DNA of 64,000 nucleotides from CAVXFS01 sp049582805 (GTDB lineage Bacteria > Pseudomonadota > Gammaproteobacteria > Burkholderiales > Gallionellaceae), in NCBI GenBank assembly GCA_049582805.1, contig JBAUUR010000174.1, forward strand, positions 44,597-108,596, read 5' to 3'. Each line of letters opens with the position of its first letter. The first letter of the stretch is position 1. Made by a program: the position numbers and the translations under genes. Under the pieces are notes generated by a model. It was not told the DNA's origin and ran no database searches. It worked only from the letters and a program-made list of their open reading frames with translations. Shown piece by piece: positions 32,186-39,942 of this stretch.

Positions 32186-34027
32186 TCAATCTGCGGTGCG
32201 CCCGGATAACGAGGTTGCATCCCACTTGATCAATTCATTGGCGGACATCGGGCGGGCGATGCCGAAGCCCTGACCAACCTCGCAGCCCATCTGCAACAAA
32301 GCCTGGTAGTGCGCATCGGTCTCCACGCCTTCCGCCACGATGTGCCGGGTGAACGCCTTGGCGAGCGCAATCATGCCTTGCACGATTGCGTGATCCCCGC
32401 TGTCCTCCAGCATGTCGCGCACAAAGGACTGGTCTATCTTCAACGTATCGACATCCAGATTGCTCAGGTAGGTGAACGACGAGTAGCCGGTTCCGAAATC
32501 GTCCAGCGCAAAGCCCACGCCGAACTCCCGGCACGACTTGATGATCTCGCTGACCCTGGCGAAATCCTCCAATGCAGCAGTCTCCAGCACTTCAATCTCC
32601 AGGCGATGTTCGCCCTTTTGCAGATTATGCGTTTGTATCCGGCTTTCCAGCTTGCGCACAAAGTCTGCCGATTGCAGATGGTAGGCAGAGATGTTGACGC
32701 TCAGGTCCACTTCGATTCCCGCCAGTCGCCACTGGCGAAGTTGCGCAAGCGCAATATCGATGACCCACTCACCCAATTCGATCTCCAGCTCGGTGTTCCC
32801 GATGGCGCGCAGGAAATCAATGGGCAACAAAAAACCGCGTTGCGGATGATGCCAACGGATCAGGGCTTCCGCGCCGACCATGCGGTGCGAACGCATTTCC
32901 ACCTTGGGCTGGTAGTACAACTCGAACTCTCCATGCGCCAGGCCGAACCGGATCTGCTGCAACAGCTCATGATGGGAACGGGCACGCAGGTCATTCGCCG
33001 CATCGAACAGGTGATAGCGGTTCCTGCCCGTTTGCTTGGCGACATACATGGCCCGATCTGCATTGCGCAACAACGAGTCCGTATTCTGGTCGTTCTCCGG
33101 GTAAAGCGCGACGCCGATACTGGCGCTGATGCGCAGCGATTTACCCTGAACATCGATAGGACGGTTGATCGTTTCAAGCAGGCGGTTCAGGCTGCCCGGA
33201 CATTCCTCCGGCGCCTTCATGCCGACCAGCAACACGACGAACTCATCGCCGCCCAGCCGCGCCACGGTATCATCTTCACGGATCGCTTCCTTGATGCGCC
33301 GGGTGACCTCCACCAGCACCCTGTCGCCGATTTCGTGGCCGAAGGTATCGTTGACCGGTTTGAAGCCATCCAGATCGAGATAGCACACCGCCATCATATC
33401 CTGCTCGCGCTTGGTGCGCGCCAAAGCCTGCGCCAACCGGTCCGCCAGCAGCACCCGGTTCGGGACGCCTGTCAGCGCGTCATAGTGCGCGATGTGCTCC
33501 AGTTGCTTCTCGTGCTCACTGCGCTCGGTCACATCCGCTGCCAGGCCGATCAGGCCGCTGGTGCCGCCACCCTTGTCGAGCACCCTGACCTTGGTGATTT
33601 CCAGCAGATGTTCTCGGCCATCGACAAAGCGCAGCCATTGCAGCGAGCGGTGTGGCATGTCCTGCTCAAAACATTCCTTGTCTGATTGCATGCACCTTGC
33701 CGCGGCGGATTGAGGCAGAACGTCGGCGTAATGCTTGGCGGAAAGAAAGCGCGCCTCGGAAATACCGGTAGCATTGCAAAAATTCCGGTTGACGAATTGC
33801 ATCTTGCCCCTCACATCCACCATCCATATTCCCAATGGCGCGTTGTCCAATATGGTCTCGAACAACCCGTGCTCATCATTCAGCACCTGGCGTGAATGCA
33901 AAATCTCCTCCTGCATGGTCTTGCGCACCGCAATGTCCAGCAGCGTACCTGCCATACTTTGTCGACTTGCATTCTCATCCCGCTGGGTCACGCGCCCTCC
34001 GCTCCCCCGAACATCACGCGCCGGCAT
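32186..34027 (-). CDS. PAS-GGDEF-EAL cyclic-di-GMP enzyme with shortened N-terminus
   Basis: 613 residues. PAS domain about 50-170 (FETILDNAPLGIWMVDVRGKMQFVNRNF, GLIGLAADVTERSEHEKQLE). GGDEF domain about 180-335 with RLGGDEFVVLL and an I-site REDD five residues before it. EAL domain about 355-600 with AEALIRWHHPQRG, ALDDFGTGYSSF and IVAEGVETDAH. Both diguanylate cyclase and phosphodiesterase residues look intact. No membrane segments. Residues 1-40 (RGRV-like GRVTQRDENASRQSMAGTLLDI) look like only the last strands of another PAS domain. A short in-phase-after-one-base ORF lies upstream (33988-34089), so the present start is probably the product of a deletion and frameshift. Which activity dominates cannot be read. 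Confidence 0.9.
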   Translation of the reverse strand: MPARDVRGSGGRVTQRDENASRQSMAGTLLDIAVRKTMQEEILHSRQVLNDEHGLFETILDNAPLGIWMVDVRGKMQFVNRNFCNATGISEARFLSAKHYADVLPQSAAARCMQSDKECFEQDMPHRSLQWLRFVDGREHLLEITKVRVLDKGGGTSGLIGLAADVTERSEHEKQLEHIAHYDALTGVPNRVLLADRLAQALARTKREQDMMAVCYLDLDGFKPVNDTFGHEIGDRVLVEVTRRIKEAIREDDTVARLGGDEFVVLLVGMKAPEECPGSLNRLLETINRPIDVQGKSLRISASIGVALYPENDQNTDSLLRNADRAMYVAKQTGRNRYHLFDAANDLRARSHHELLQQIRFGLAHGEFELYYQPKVEMRSHRMVGAEALIRWHHPQRGFLLPIDFLRAIGNTELEIELGEWVIDIALAQLRQWRLAGIEVDLSVNISAYHLQSADFVRKLESRIQTHNLQKGEHRLEIEVLETAALEDFARVSEIIKSCREFGVGFALDDFGTGYSSFTYLSNLDVDTLKIDQSFVRDMLEDSGDHAIVQGMIALAKAFTRHIVAEGVETDAHYQALLQMGCEVGQGFGIARPMSANELIKWDATSLSGRTAD

Positions 34028-34089
34028 TTTTCAATCAGCCTTTGCAGTTCGTGTTCAGATAACAACGGATAGAGAGGATTGTTCTTCAT
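33988..34089 (-). other. 33-codon ORF ahead of the GGDEF-EAL gene, likely its detached 5' end
   Basis: Reads MKNNPLYPLLSEHELQRLIE and then KCRRVMFGGAEGA, stop. One added base in the five-C run at 34004-34008 (G run on the coding strand) would fuse it in frame to the GGDEF-EAL protein (GGSGGRVTQRDE). Either a real frameshift, a contingency-type homopolymer, or a sequencing indel. AT-rich promoter-like DNA lies at 34090-34200. Confidence 0.5.
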
Positions 34090-34271
34090 GGTTCTGTAGC
34101 TATTTCATTTTTTCGAATTTTACGCTTTTGGCAGGCGCAATACATAAAAGTTATAACTTATTTGGCAATAAAGTTCACAACGATGTTTTCGAAAAAACCA
34201 GGACGGACGCATCAATACTGCGCGAGAGAACTGGCGCGGCTGGCATATTGCACCGACCGCCTGATTTCAGG

Positions 34272-34937
34272 TTATCCGGCTTGGCGCAGTGTCAGCAGGA
34301 AGATGTTTTCATGCAGGCGGCTCAAGCCGCGTTGCTGGAAACGGGGGTTTTGCGCCAGCACGTCCGCATGCGCCAGCAGGCGGACTTCGGCGTATTCGCG
34401 ATAGAGCGCCGCCACTTCGTTCGCAGAAACTGCAAACGGCGGACCCGGCATTTCCGCCTGCGGGTAGTCGAAGGTGATCAGCAGGATTTGCGTTGCGGGC
34501 GGCAGAATGCTCGCCAGGTGGCGTGCATAGCGTTTGCGCATTTCCGGCGGCAGGGCGACCAGCGAGGCGCGGTCGTACACGACGCCGACCTGCGCCAGCT
34601 CATCCTTGCCCAGGTCAAAAAAGTCACCGCACAGGATGCGGATGCCAGCGGCTTCGCATCTGTCGAATTTTCCGTCGGCAGCATGATGCGGGATGTGGCC
34701 GTTTTCCTCGAAGAACGCATGCACGGCAATGGGACTCAATTCCACGCCCAGCACCGGGTGTCCCTGCTCGTGCAGCCACAGCATGTCGCGGCTTTTGCCG
34801 CACAGCGGCACGAACACCAGGCTGTTGCGGACCGGATGCAGTTCTTGCCAGTACTTGCGCAGATAAGGATTGACTTCATCCTGGTGAAAGCCGATCTCCT
34901 GCCGCTCCCAGCGCTCCAGCCAAAATTCTTTTTTCAT
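34272..34937 (-). CDS. tpm: Thiopurine S-methyltransferase family protein
   Basis: 221 residues. SAM-binding and family motifs: FWLERWERQEIGFHQDEVNPYL, VFVPLCGKSRDMLWLHEQGH, GVELSPIAV, FDRCEAAGIRILCGDFFDL and YDRASLVALPPEMR. Bacterial Tpm methylates selenium and tellurium compounds as well as thiols. Full length. Co-directional with the reductase/haemoglobin genes but separated by 90 bp, so separate transcription is possible. Confidence 0.93.
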   Translation of the reverse strand: MKKEFWLERWERQEIGFHQDEVNPYLRKYWQELHPVRNSLVFVPLCGKSRDMLWLHEQGHPVLGVELSPIAVHAFFEENGHIPHHAADGKFDRCEAAGIRILCGDFFDLGKDELAQVGVVYDRASLVALPPEMRKRYARHLASILPPATQILLITFDYPQAEMPGPPFAVSANEVAALYREYAEVRLLAHADVLAQNPRFQQRGLSRLHENIFLLTLRQAG

Positions 34938-35027
34938 GTCCGCCTGTTGAGGTTTAAATAATCGATGACAGAAGGGCTTGGTGCAAATTGCGAACCCTCT
35001 CCGCTATCCGTCATGAATCATCAAATT

Positions 35028-35984
35028 TCAATCGAACGGATCGGCGAAGATTTCCTGCAGGGATGCCCCGGCGAGATAGGTTTCCTGTTGCGCAGCCTTC
35101 ACCATATCCGGGTTGCCGCACAGGAATACGCGCCAGCCGGAAAGGGCCGGGTTGGCTGCCAACGCAACGTCGAGAACCATGCCCGGCGTGTATCCGTCCG
35201 CAGCCGCACCTTCGGATACGCAGGGCGTATAGCTGAAATTGGGATGCGCCTGTGCAAGCTTGCGCAACTCCTGCACCAGATACAGCCCCTCAATGTTGTA
35301 GCTGCCGTGATACAGGCAAATCCTTCCCTGATGCCCATTCAGCAAGGCATCGCGGATGATTCCATATAATGGAGCCAGGCCGGAGCCGGTGCCGATCAGC
35401 AGGATGTTCTGCAGCGGTTTGCCCGGAACATAGAAGCAATCGCCGTGCGCTTCTGAAATGGTGATGGCGTCCCCTGCTTTGAGGTTAGCAAACAGCCAGC
35501 CACTCACCAATCCGCCGGGGATTTTCCTTACGTGCAGAAATAATTCATCGTCAAGCGCGGGGACACTGGCCAGCGAATAGCAGCGTGAAGTTGTTTCATC
35601 CCTGAAGAAACTGATAAATTGCCCTGCCCGGTATTCAAGGGGCCGCGACGGCTGGATCTTTATCTCCAGAATATCCGCGCTGAGCTTTTCGACGCCCTTG
35701 ACCGTGGCAGCAAGCGTCGTCAGCCCATGTTCCGGAAGCATGACTTCCATGTCCTCCGGTGGAAAGCATGAGCAGGCCAGGAAATAATGTTGCGCGGCAA
35801 GGGTCAACTTCAGCCCGGACCTGGCCTGCTCGGGCACTTCACCCGAAACTGCCCGCATCATGCAGGTTTGGCAAACGCCGGAATGGCAGGAGGATGGGAT
35901 GGAAACACCGTGGGCAGTCAAACAATCGAGGACGGATTGGTCTCCGCATTCGTATGACTGCCCGCCAAAGGTAACTTTCGGCAT
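35028..35984 (-). CDS. 2Fe-2S ferredoxin/FAD/NAD(P) oxidoreductase
   Basis: 318 residues. N-terminal plant-type [2Fe-2S] domain with SCHSGVCQTC and the fourth Cys in FLACSC. FAD domain has SRCYSLAS; NAD(P) domain has LLIGTGSGLAPLYGIIRD and CGNPDMV. It is built like a phenol-hydroxylase or CDP-6-deoxy-glucose reductase component, an electron feeder from NAD(P)H to an acceptor. The gene is 13 bp downstream of a truncated haemoglobin gene on the same strand. Together these make the two halves of a flavohaemoglobin-like NO dioxygenase, with nsrR divergent. Function as haemoglobin reductase is an inference. Confidence 0.88.
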   Translation of the reverse strand: MPKVTFGGQSYECGDQSVLDCLTAHGVSIPSSCHSGVCQTCMMRAVSGEVPEQARSGLKLTLAAQHYFLACSCFPPEDMEVMLPEHGLTTLAATVKGVEKLSADILEIKIQPSRPLEYRAGQFISFFRDETTSRCYSLASVPALDDELFLHVRKIPGGLVSGWLFANLKAGDAITISEAHGDCFYVPGKPLQNILLIGTGSGLAPLYGIIRDALLNGHQGRICLYHGSYNIEGLYLVQELRKLAQAHPNFSYTPCVSEGAAADGYTPGMVLDVALAANPALSGWRVFLCGNPDMVKAAQQETYLAGASLQEIFADPFD

Positions 35985-35997
35985 TAGGTGTCAGGCT

Positions 35998-36360
35998 TTA
36001 TTTGCCGAGAACGTCGTTTCTGGTGCTTTCAGCAATGGCTGCGGCCTGGGCAATCAGGTTGGCCGGCACATTAAGCTCTTTAAGAGTCGCCCCCAGATTT
36101 TCCATCACTGCGTCAAAATGGGAATCGTTGAGCCCCCTGGCCACCAGATGCGCATGCCCCTTGCGCATATCCTCGCCGGTATAATGGTGCGGGCCTCCAA
36201 AAGCCATGGTCAGGAATGCCTTTTGTTTGGCCGCTTGCTTGGCCATATCGACACCGTCAAAAAAACGTTTGATGCGATCGTCCTTCAATACCTTGCGATA
36301 AAAGATATCCACAGCTGCGTTAACAGCGGCATCGCCACCGATTTCATCATACAAGCTCAT
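35998..36360 (-). CDS. Group I truncated haemoglobin
   Basis: 120 residues from ATG 36360 (MSLYDEIGG) with GGAAGAG upstream; a longer start at 36420 adds unrelated residues. Features: FYRKVLKDD with the B10 Tyr, QKAFLTMAFGGPHHYTG with the GGP turn, and RKGHAHL with the proximal F8 His. trHbN-type proteins bind O2 and detoxify NO by dioxygenation when given a reductase. A reductase gene follows at 13 bp and the NO sensor gene nsrR is divergent. Confidence 0.93.
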   Translation of the reverse strand: MSLYDEIGGDAAVNAAVDIFYRKVLKDDRIKRFFDGVDMAKQAAKQKAFLTMAFGGPHHYTGEDMRKGHAHLVARGLNDSHFDAVMENLGATLKELNVPANLIAQAAAIAESTRNDVLGK

Positions 36361-36446
36361 TGTCTCTTCCTTTCGAGTGATTTGTTCAAACTGACCGGAC
36401 TTTTCGCAGCCATCAAGCAATCCGGAAATTGTGTGCGGCTTCCTTA

Positions 36447-36512
36447 GAATGTATATTTGTCCGCCTTGAAGTGAGAAGGCTATTAATATTCATCCTGAAT
36501 ACATCTTATAAT
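36447..36512. promoter_or_regulatory. Divergent nsrR/haemoglobin promoter region with candidate NsrR half-sites
   Basis: The 198-bp divergent gap carries GAATGTATATTT (36447-36458), facing the haemoglobin gene, and GAATACATCTT (36497-36507), which overlaps a TATAAT -10 (36507-36512) for nsrR. Both resemble the AAGATGCATTT half-site of NsrR, but neither forms the full 11-1-11 palindrome. Assignment is tentative. Confidence 0.4.
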
Positions 36513-36558
36513 TAGCCCTTATTCGTGTCAAGGTTTTATCGATCAGAAAAGGCATAAA

Positions 36559-37008
36559 ATGCGCTTGACCCTGTATACCGATTATTCACTCAGAGTTCTG
36601 ATTTATCTTGCCCTCGAGAAAGATAAAGTAGTCACCATCAGCGAATTGGCTGACTTCTACAAGATTTCCAGAAACCATCTGGTCAAGGTAGTGCACAACC
36701 TGGGACTCAGCGGCTTCATCCTGACTACCCGGGGTAAACATGGCGGCATCCGGCTTGCGCGTTCGCCGGATGATATCGTTATCGGCGAAGTCGTCAGGGA
36801 AACCGAGCCGGATTTCGACCTGCTGGAATGTTTTAATCCTGCAGAAGACCATTGCGTGATCACTCGCTCGTGCGGCCTGAAGTCGGTGCTGCTTGATGCC
36901 CGCAACACTTTTCTGGGAACACTTGACCAATACACGCTTGCCGATATCGTCAAGGCCACGGCAAAACCATCAACCGCATTCATGACTATTCCCATCATTC
37001 ATGGCTGA
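36559..37008 (+). CDS. nsrR: Rrf2-family NO-sensing repressor NsrR
   Basis: 149 residues. N-terminal winged helix MRLTLYTDYSLRVLIYLA with Asp8 at the position that ligates the cluster in NsrR. Three Cys in LLECFNPAEDHCVITRSCGL, the [Fe-S] ligand group typical of NsrR rather than IscR. The cluster reacts with NO and releases DNA. It is divergent from a haemoglobin/reductase pair, the expected regulon. Autoregulation is likely from the shared promoter region. Confidence 0.9.
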   Translation: MRLTLYTDYSLRVLIYLALEKDKVVTISELADFYKISRNHLVKVVHNLGLSGFILTTRGKHGGIRLARSPDDIVIGEVVRETEPDFDLLECFNPAEDHCVITRSCGLKSVLLDARNTFLGTLDQYTLADIVKATAKPSTAFMTIPIIHG

Positions 37009-37097
37009 CGCCCCGGCGAGCCGGCAACAATGGCATATCGAATAGTCGCTATCCGCTGTCTAGCGGCGTTGCGGGAACAAGTTCACAGATATCAAAC

Positions 37098-38696
37098 ATG
37101 GAAATCCAGGTTTCGACTGCATCGGGGAACAACAATAATCTTCTCGGCAATCCATGGCTGATTTCGCTTCTGTGTTGCATCACATTTGGCGGCATCTTTG
37201 CTTACCACACGTTCCCGCTTGGCCTGAGTGATTTCTGGTGGCATCTGAACACCGGTCGGTGGATCTGGAACAACGGCGTGTTGCCGACAGCCGACCCGTT
37301 CCTGTTCAGCTCGCCAACGCCGCTGGATGGCAGGGCCACACTGATTCTGCGCGGCTATCCGCTGTCGCAGTTGCTGATGCTGGGCGTCTATAGCGCTGGC
37401 GGCATCCTTGGCCTGGTGATATTGAAGGGTTTGCTGATGACCGTGTTCTATGGCCTGCTGTGGAACATCCTGCGACGCAACGGCTTGCATCCGATATTGG
37501 GATTGGCCGTGGTCGGCCTGTTGCCCTTGCTGTTTTTCCGCTTCGATGAATTGCGTCCTCAGATATTTTCCTTTATCGGCACGCTGCTGGTCATGCAGCT
37601 GACCGAACATTTCCTTGCCATTGGCAGGCAGGGAGCGCAATTGAAGTGGTCTGCGCTTGCATCCCTCCCGCTCATCCTGCTGCTGTGGGCCAACCTGCAC
37701 CGCGGCTTCATCATCGGTGTTGGCATGCTGTTCGTATATCTGCTGGCCGAAGCGGTCAAACGCTGGCGCGGCAGCGATCCCTTGCCGGACGACGCTTTCC
37801 GGCGTTTCCTGGTCACGGTGCTTGTATCAGCGGCCATCTCATTCTTCAACCCGGTCGGCGTGACAGCGATGTGGGCCAGCTTCACGGAAGTCGCCGGGCC
37901 GTTTTCCAAAGTGATCGATGAGTTTTTCGGGACGCTGAGGTATTTCGAATTCCACGGCATGAAACAGACCGGTTATCTGGTCATCGCGCTGGCAATCATT
38001 CCTGCCATGGCACTATTATCAAAGTGGCGCCAGTTGCATGGTGCCCACGTCCTGATCCTTGCTGCATTCCTGATCGCCGGCATACTGTCGTTTCGCTTCA
38101 GCCTGATGATGGTGGCAGTCGTGCTGATTATCGCCAGCGTTTACTTCGCGCCCGCTATCAGCCGGCGGCTGTCGCTGGCCAGAGGCATTCCGATTATTCT
38201 CATCTGGTGCATCTCGACCGGATTACTGGCGAACGCGGCACTCGGTCGTACCTCACTTTCATCGTCCCCATTGGAAAACGGCGTCATCCCGTCTGCCGCC
38301 GTTGACTATCTGACGCAAACCGGTTTATCCGGAAATATTTTCAATCCTTTCGAGTACGGTGGCTACCTGAGCTGGCGTATTTATCCAAAAAAGATTTTTA
38401 TCGACCAGAGAAATCTGTCGTGGGATGTGTATGAGGAATATTCAAGGGTCTGGCGCGGCGAGTATACCGATGTGTTCCGGAAATATCAGATAGGAGTCGT
38501 TTTCTACCCCGTGTATGATGGATCAACGAATGGGGCCTCGCGCCTGGTTGCCGCCCTGCTCGGCAACCCGCAATGGGAAGTTGGCTACTACGATGGCGTG
38601 GATATCATTTTTTTCAATACTGATCTGAACAGGACAATTCCCTACATGAACAAGCAGGCGGTCATTTCTGACATCGCGCGGCGCTTGCGCCGCTGA
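37098..38696 (+). CDS. Polytopic membrane protein, GT-C-like
   Basis: 532 residues, about 10-12 membrane helices. After the first helix there is a large loop with DFWWHLNTGRWIWNNG and PTADPFLFSS, the acidic first-loop layout of GT-C glycosyltransferases. The C-terminal soluble part has NIFNPFEYGGYLSWRIYP and KIFIDQRN, common to a family of uncharacterised membrane proteins annotated as DPM/ArnT-like. It might transfer a sugar from a lipid donor in the envelope; no partner gene is adjacent. Ends ~120 bp before rnfA with a strong hairpin between them. Confidence 0.6.
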   Translation: MEIQVSTASGNNNNLLGNPWLISLLCCITFGGIFAYHTFPLGLSDFWWHLNTGRWIWNNGVLPTADPFLFSSPTPLDGRATLILRGYPLSQLLMLGVYSAGGILGLVILKGLLMTVFYGLLWNILRRNGLHPILGLAVVGLLPLLFFRFDELRPQIFSFIGTLLVMQLTEHFLAIGRQGAQLKWSALASLPLILLLWANLHRGFIIGVGMLFVYLLAEAVKRWRGSDPLPDDAFRRFLVTVLVSAAISFFNPVGVTAMWASFTEVAGPFSKVIDEFFGTLRYFEFHGMKQTGYLVIALAIIPAMALLSKWRQLHGAHVLILAAFLIAGILSFRFSLMMVAVVLIIASVYFAPAISRRLSLARGIPIILIWCISTGLLANAALGRTSLSSSPLENGVIPSAAVDYLTQTGLSGNIFNPFEYGGYLSWRIYPKKIFIDQRNLSWDVYEEYSRVWRGEYTDVFRKYQIGVVFYPVYDGSTNGASRLVAALLGNPQWEVGYYDGVDIIFFNTDLNRTIPYMNKQAVISDIARRLRR

Positions 38697-38725
38697 CCAT
38701 CCATCAAATCCCTTGCTGAAGGCAG

Positions 38726-38760
38726 GGTCTGGCTTATCGTTATATCAATATAACCAGACC
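38726..38760. promoter_or_regulatory. Strong hairpin ahead of rnfA
   Basis: GGTCTGG (38726-38732) pairs with CCAGACC (38754-38760), and TTAT with ATAA inside, one-base bulge. No T run follows. Could be a terminator of the preceding gene that needs Rho, or an operator for rnf; a GATAAT -10-like hexamer lies further down at about 38788. Confidence 0.45.
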
Positions 38761-38818
38761 GTTATTGAAGCGGTATGCGAATCGGGGGATAATTCAACAA
38801 CTAATTCCTGAGGCGAAA

Positions 38819-39394
38819 ATGGCCGAATATTTGCTCATTCTGGTCAGCACGGTGTTCGTCAACAACATTGTGATGGTGAAGATACTCGGGCTGTGCCCGT
38901 TCATGGGGGTTTCCAAAAAACTGGAAACGGCCATCGGCATGGGTGCAGCCACCACGTTTGTGTTGACATTGGGTTCCGGAGCCAGCTACCTGATCAGCCA
39001 TTATCTCCTCGGCCCCGATCTTGCCTACCTGACCACGCTGTCTTTCATCGTGGTCATCGCCGGCATCGTGCAGTTCACCGAAATAATCGTGCAAAAAACC
39101 AGCCCGACGCTGTATCAGGTGCTGGGCATCTACCTGCCGCTGATCACCACCAACTGCGCGGTGCTCGGCATTCCGTTGCTTAATGTGCAGGCAAAACACA
39201 ATTTCATGGAATCGTTGTTCTTCGGCCTGGGCGGCGCGCTGGGATTCACGCTGGTGATGATATTGTTCGCCGGCATCCGCGAACGGCTGGAAGGAGCCGA
39301 TGTACCGGCAATCTTCCAGGGTTCGGCCATAGCCATGGTCACCGCCGGATTAATGAGCTTGTCGTTCATGGGATTCTCCGGGTTGATCAAGTAA
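38819..39394 (+). CDS. rnfA: Rnf/Rsx electron transport complex subunit A
   Basis: 191 residues from ATG 38819 (MAEYLLILVSTVFVNNIVMVKILG). Six membrane helices; conserved LGLCPFMGVSKKLETA and LPLITTNCAVLG with the Cys pair of the RnfA/E membrane iron site. First gene of rnfABCDGE. The complex couples ferredoxin:NAD electron transfer to Na+ or H+ movement, or reduces SoxR. An in-frame ATG at 38765 is upstream but adds unrelated residues. One-base overlap with rnfB. Confidence 0.95.
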   Translation: MAEYLLILVSTVFVNNIVMVKILGLCPFMGVSKKLETAIGMGAATTFVLTLGSGASYLISHYLLGPDLAYLTTLSFIVVIAGIVQFTEIIVQKTSPTLYQVLGIYLPLITTNCAVLGIPLLNVQAKHNFMESLFFGLGGALGFTLVMILFAGIRERLEGADVPAIFQGSAIAMVTAGLMSLSFMGFSGLIK

Positions 39395-39942
39395 TGCTCA
39401 GCGCTCTTGTCGTCATGGCCGGCATCGCGATCGTGCTCGGCGCGGTACTGGGTTTTTCCGCCATCAAGTTCAAGGTGGAAGGCAACCCGCTGGTGGAGAA
39501 AATAGATGCCATCCTGCCGCAAACGCAATGCGGCCAGTGCGGCTATCCGGGCTGCAAGCCCTATGCCACCGCCATCGCGGCGGGTGAAGCGGACATCAAC
39601 AAGTGCCCTCCCGGCGGCGAGGAGGGTATTCGCAAGCTGGCCGACCTGCTCGGCGTCGAAGTCAAGCCGTTTGGCGACGGAGTCGCCCCCAAGCCCAAGG
39701 CGGTGGCCTTCATCGACGAAAACATTTGCATCGGCTGCACGCTGTGCATGCAAGCCTGTCCGGTGGACGCCATCGTCGGCGCTGCCAAGCAGATGCATAC
39801 CATTGTCATCTCGGAATGCACCGGCTGCGAATTGTGCATTGCGCCCTGCCCGGTGGATTGCATCAGCATGGAGCCGCTGCCGCAGGGCATCCAGAGCTGG
39901 AAATGGCAATATCCGGTTTACACCCTGGCGACCGTCAAATGA
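39394..39942 (+). CDS. rnfB: Rnf complex iron-sulfur subunit B
   Basis: 182 residues. Membrane anchor at the N-terminus, then the [4Fe-4S] domain with QTQCGQCGYPGCKPYA and two ferredoxin clusters, CIGCTLCMQACP and CTGCELCIAPCP. Passes electrons from ferredoxin to the membrane subunits. Short form lacking long C-terminal ferredoxin repeats. Overlaps rnfA by 1 bp and rnfC by 4 bp. Confidence 0.96.
   Translation: MLSALVVMAGIAIVLGAVLGFSAIKFKVEGNPLVEKIDAILPQTQCGQCGYPGCKPYATAIAAGEADINKCPPGGEEGIRKLADLLGVEVKPFGDGVAPKPKAVAFIDENICIGCTLCMQACPVDAIVGAAKQMHTIVISECTGCELCIAPCPVDCISMEPLPQGIQSWKWQYPVYTLATVK

Noticed and set aside
32309..33685. 458-codon plus-strand open frame
   Set aside because: Antisense to the GGDEF-EAL gene; composition follows the complement of its codons and no domain is recognised.
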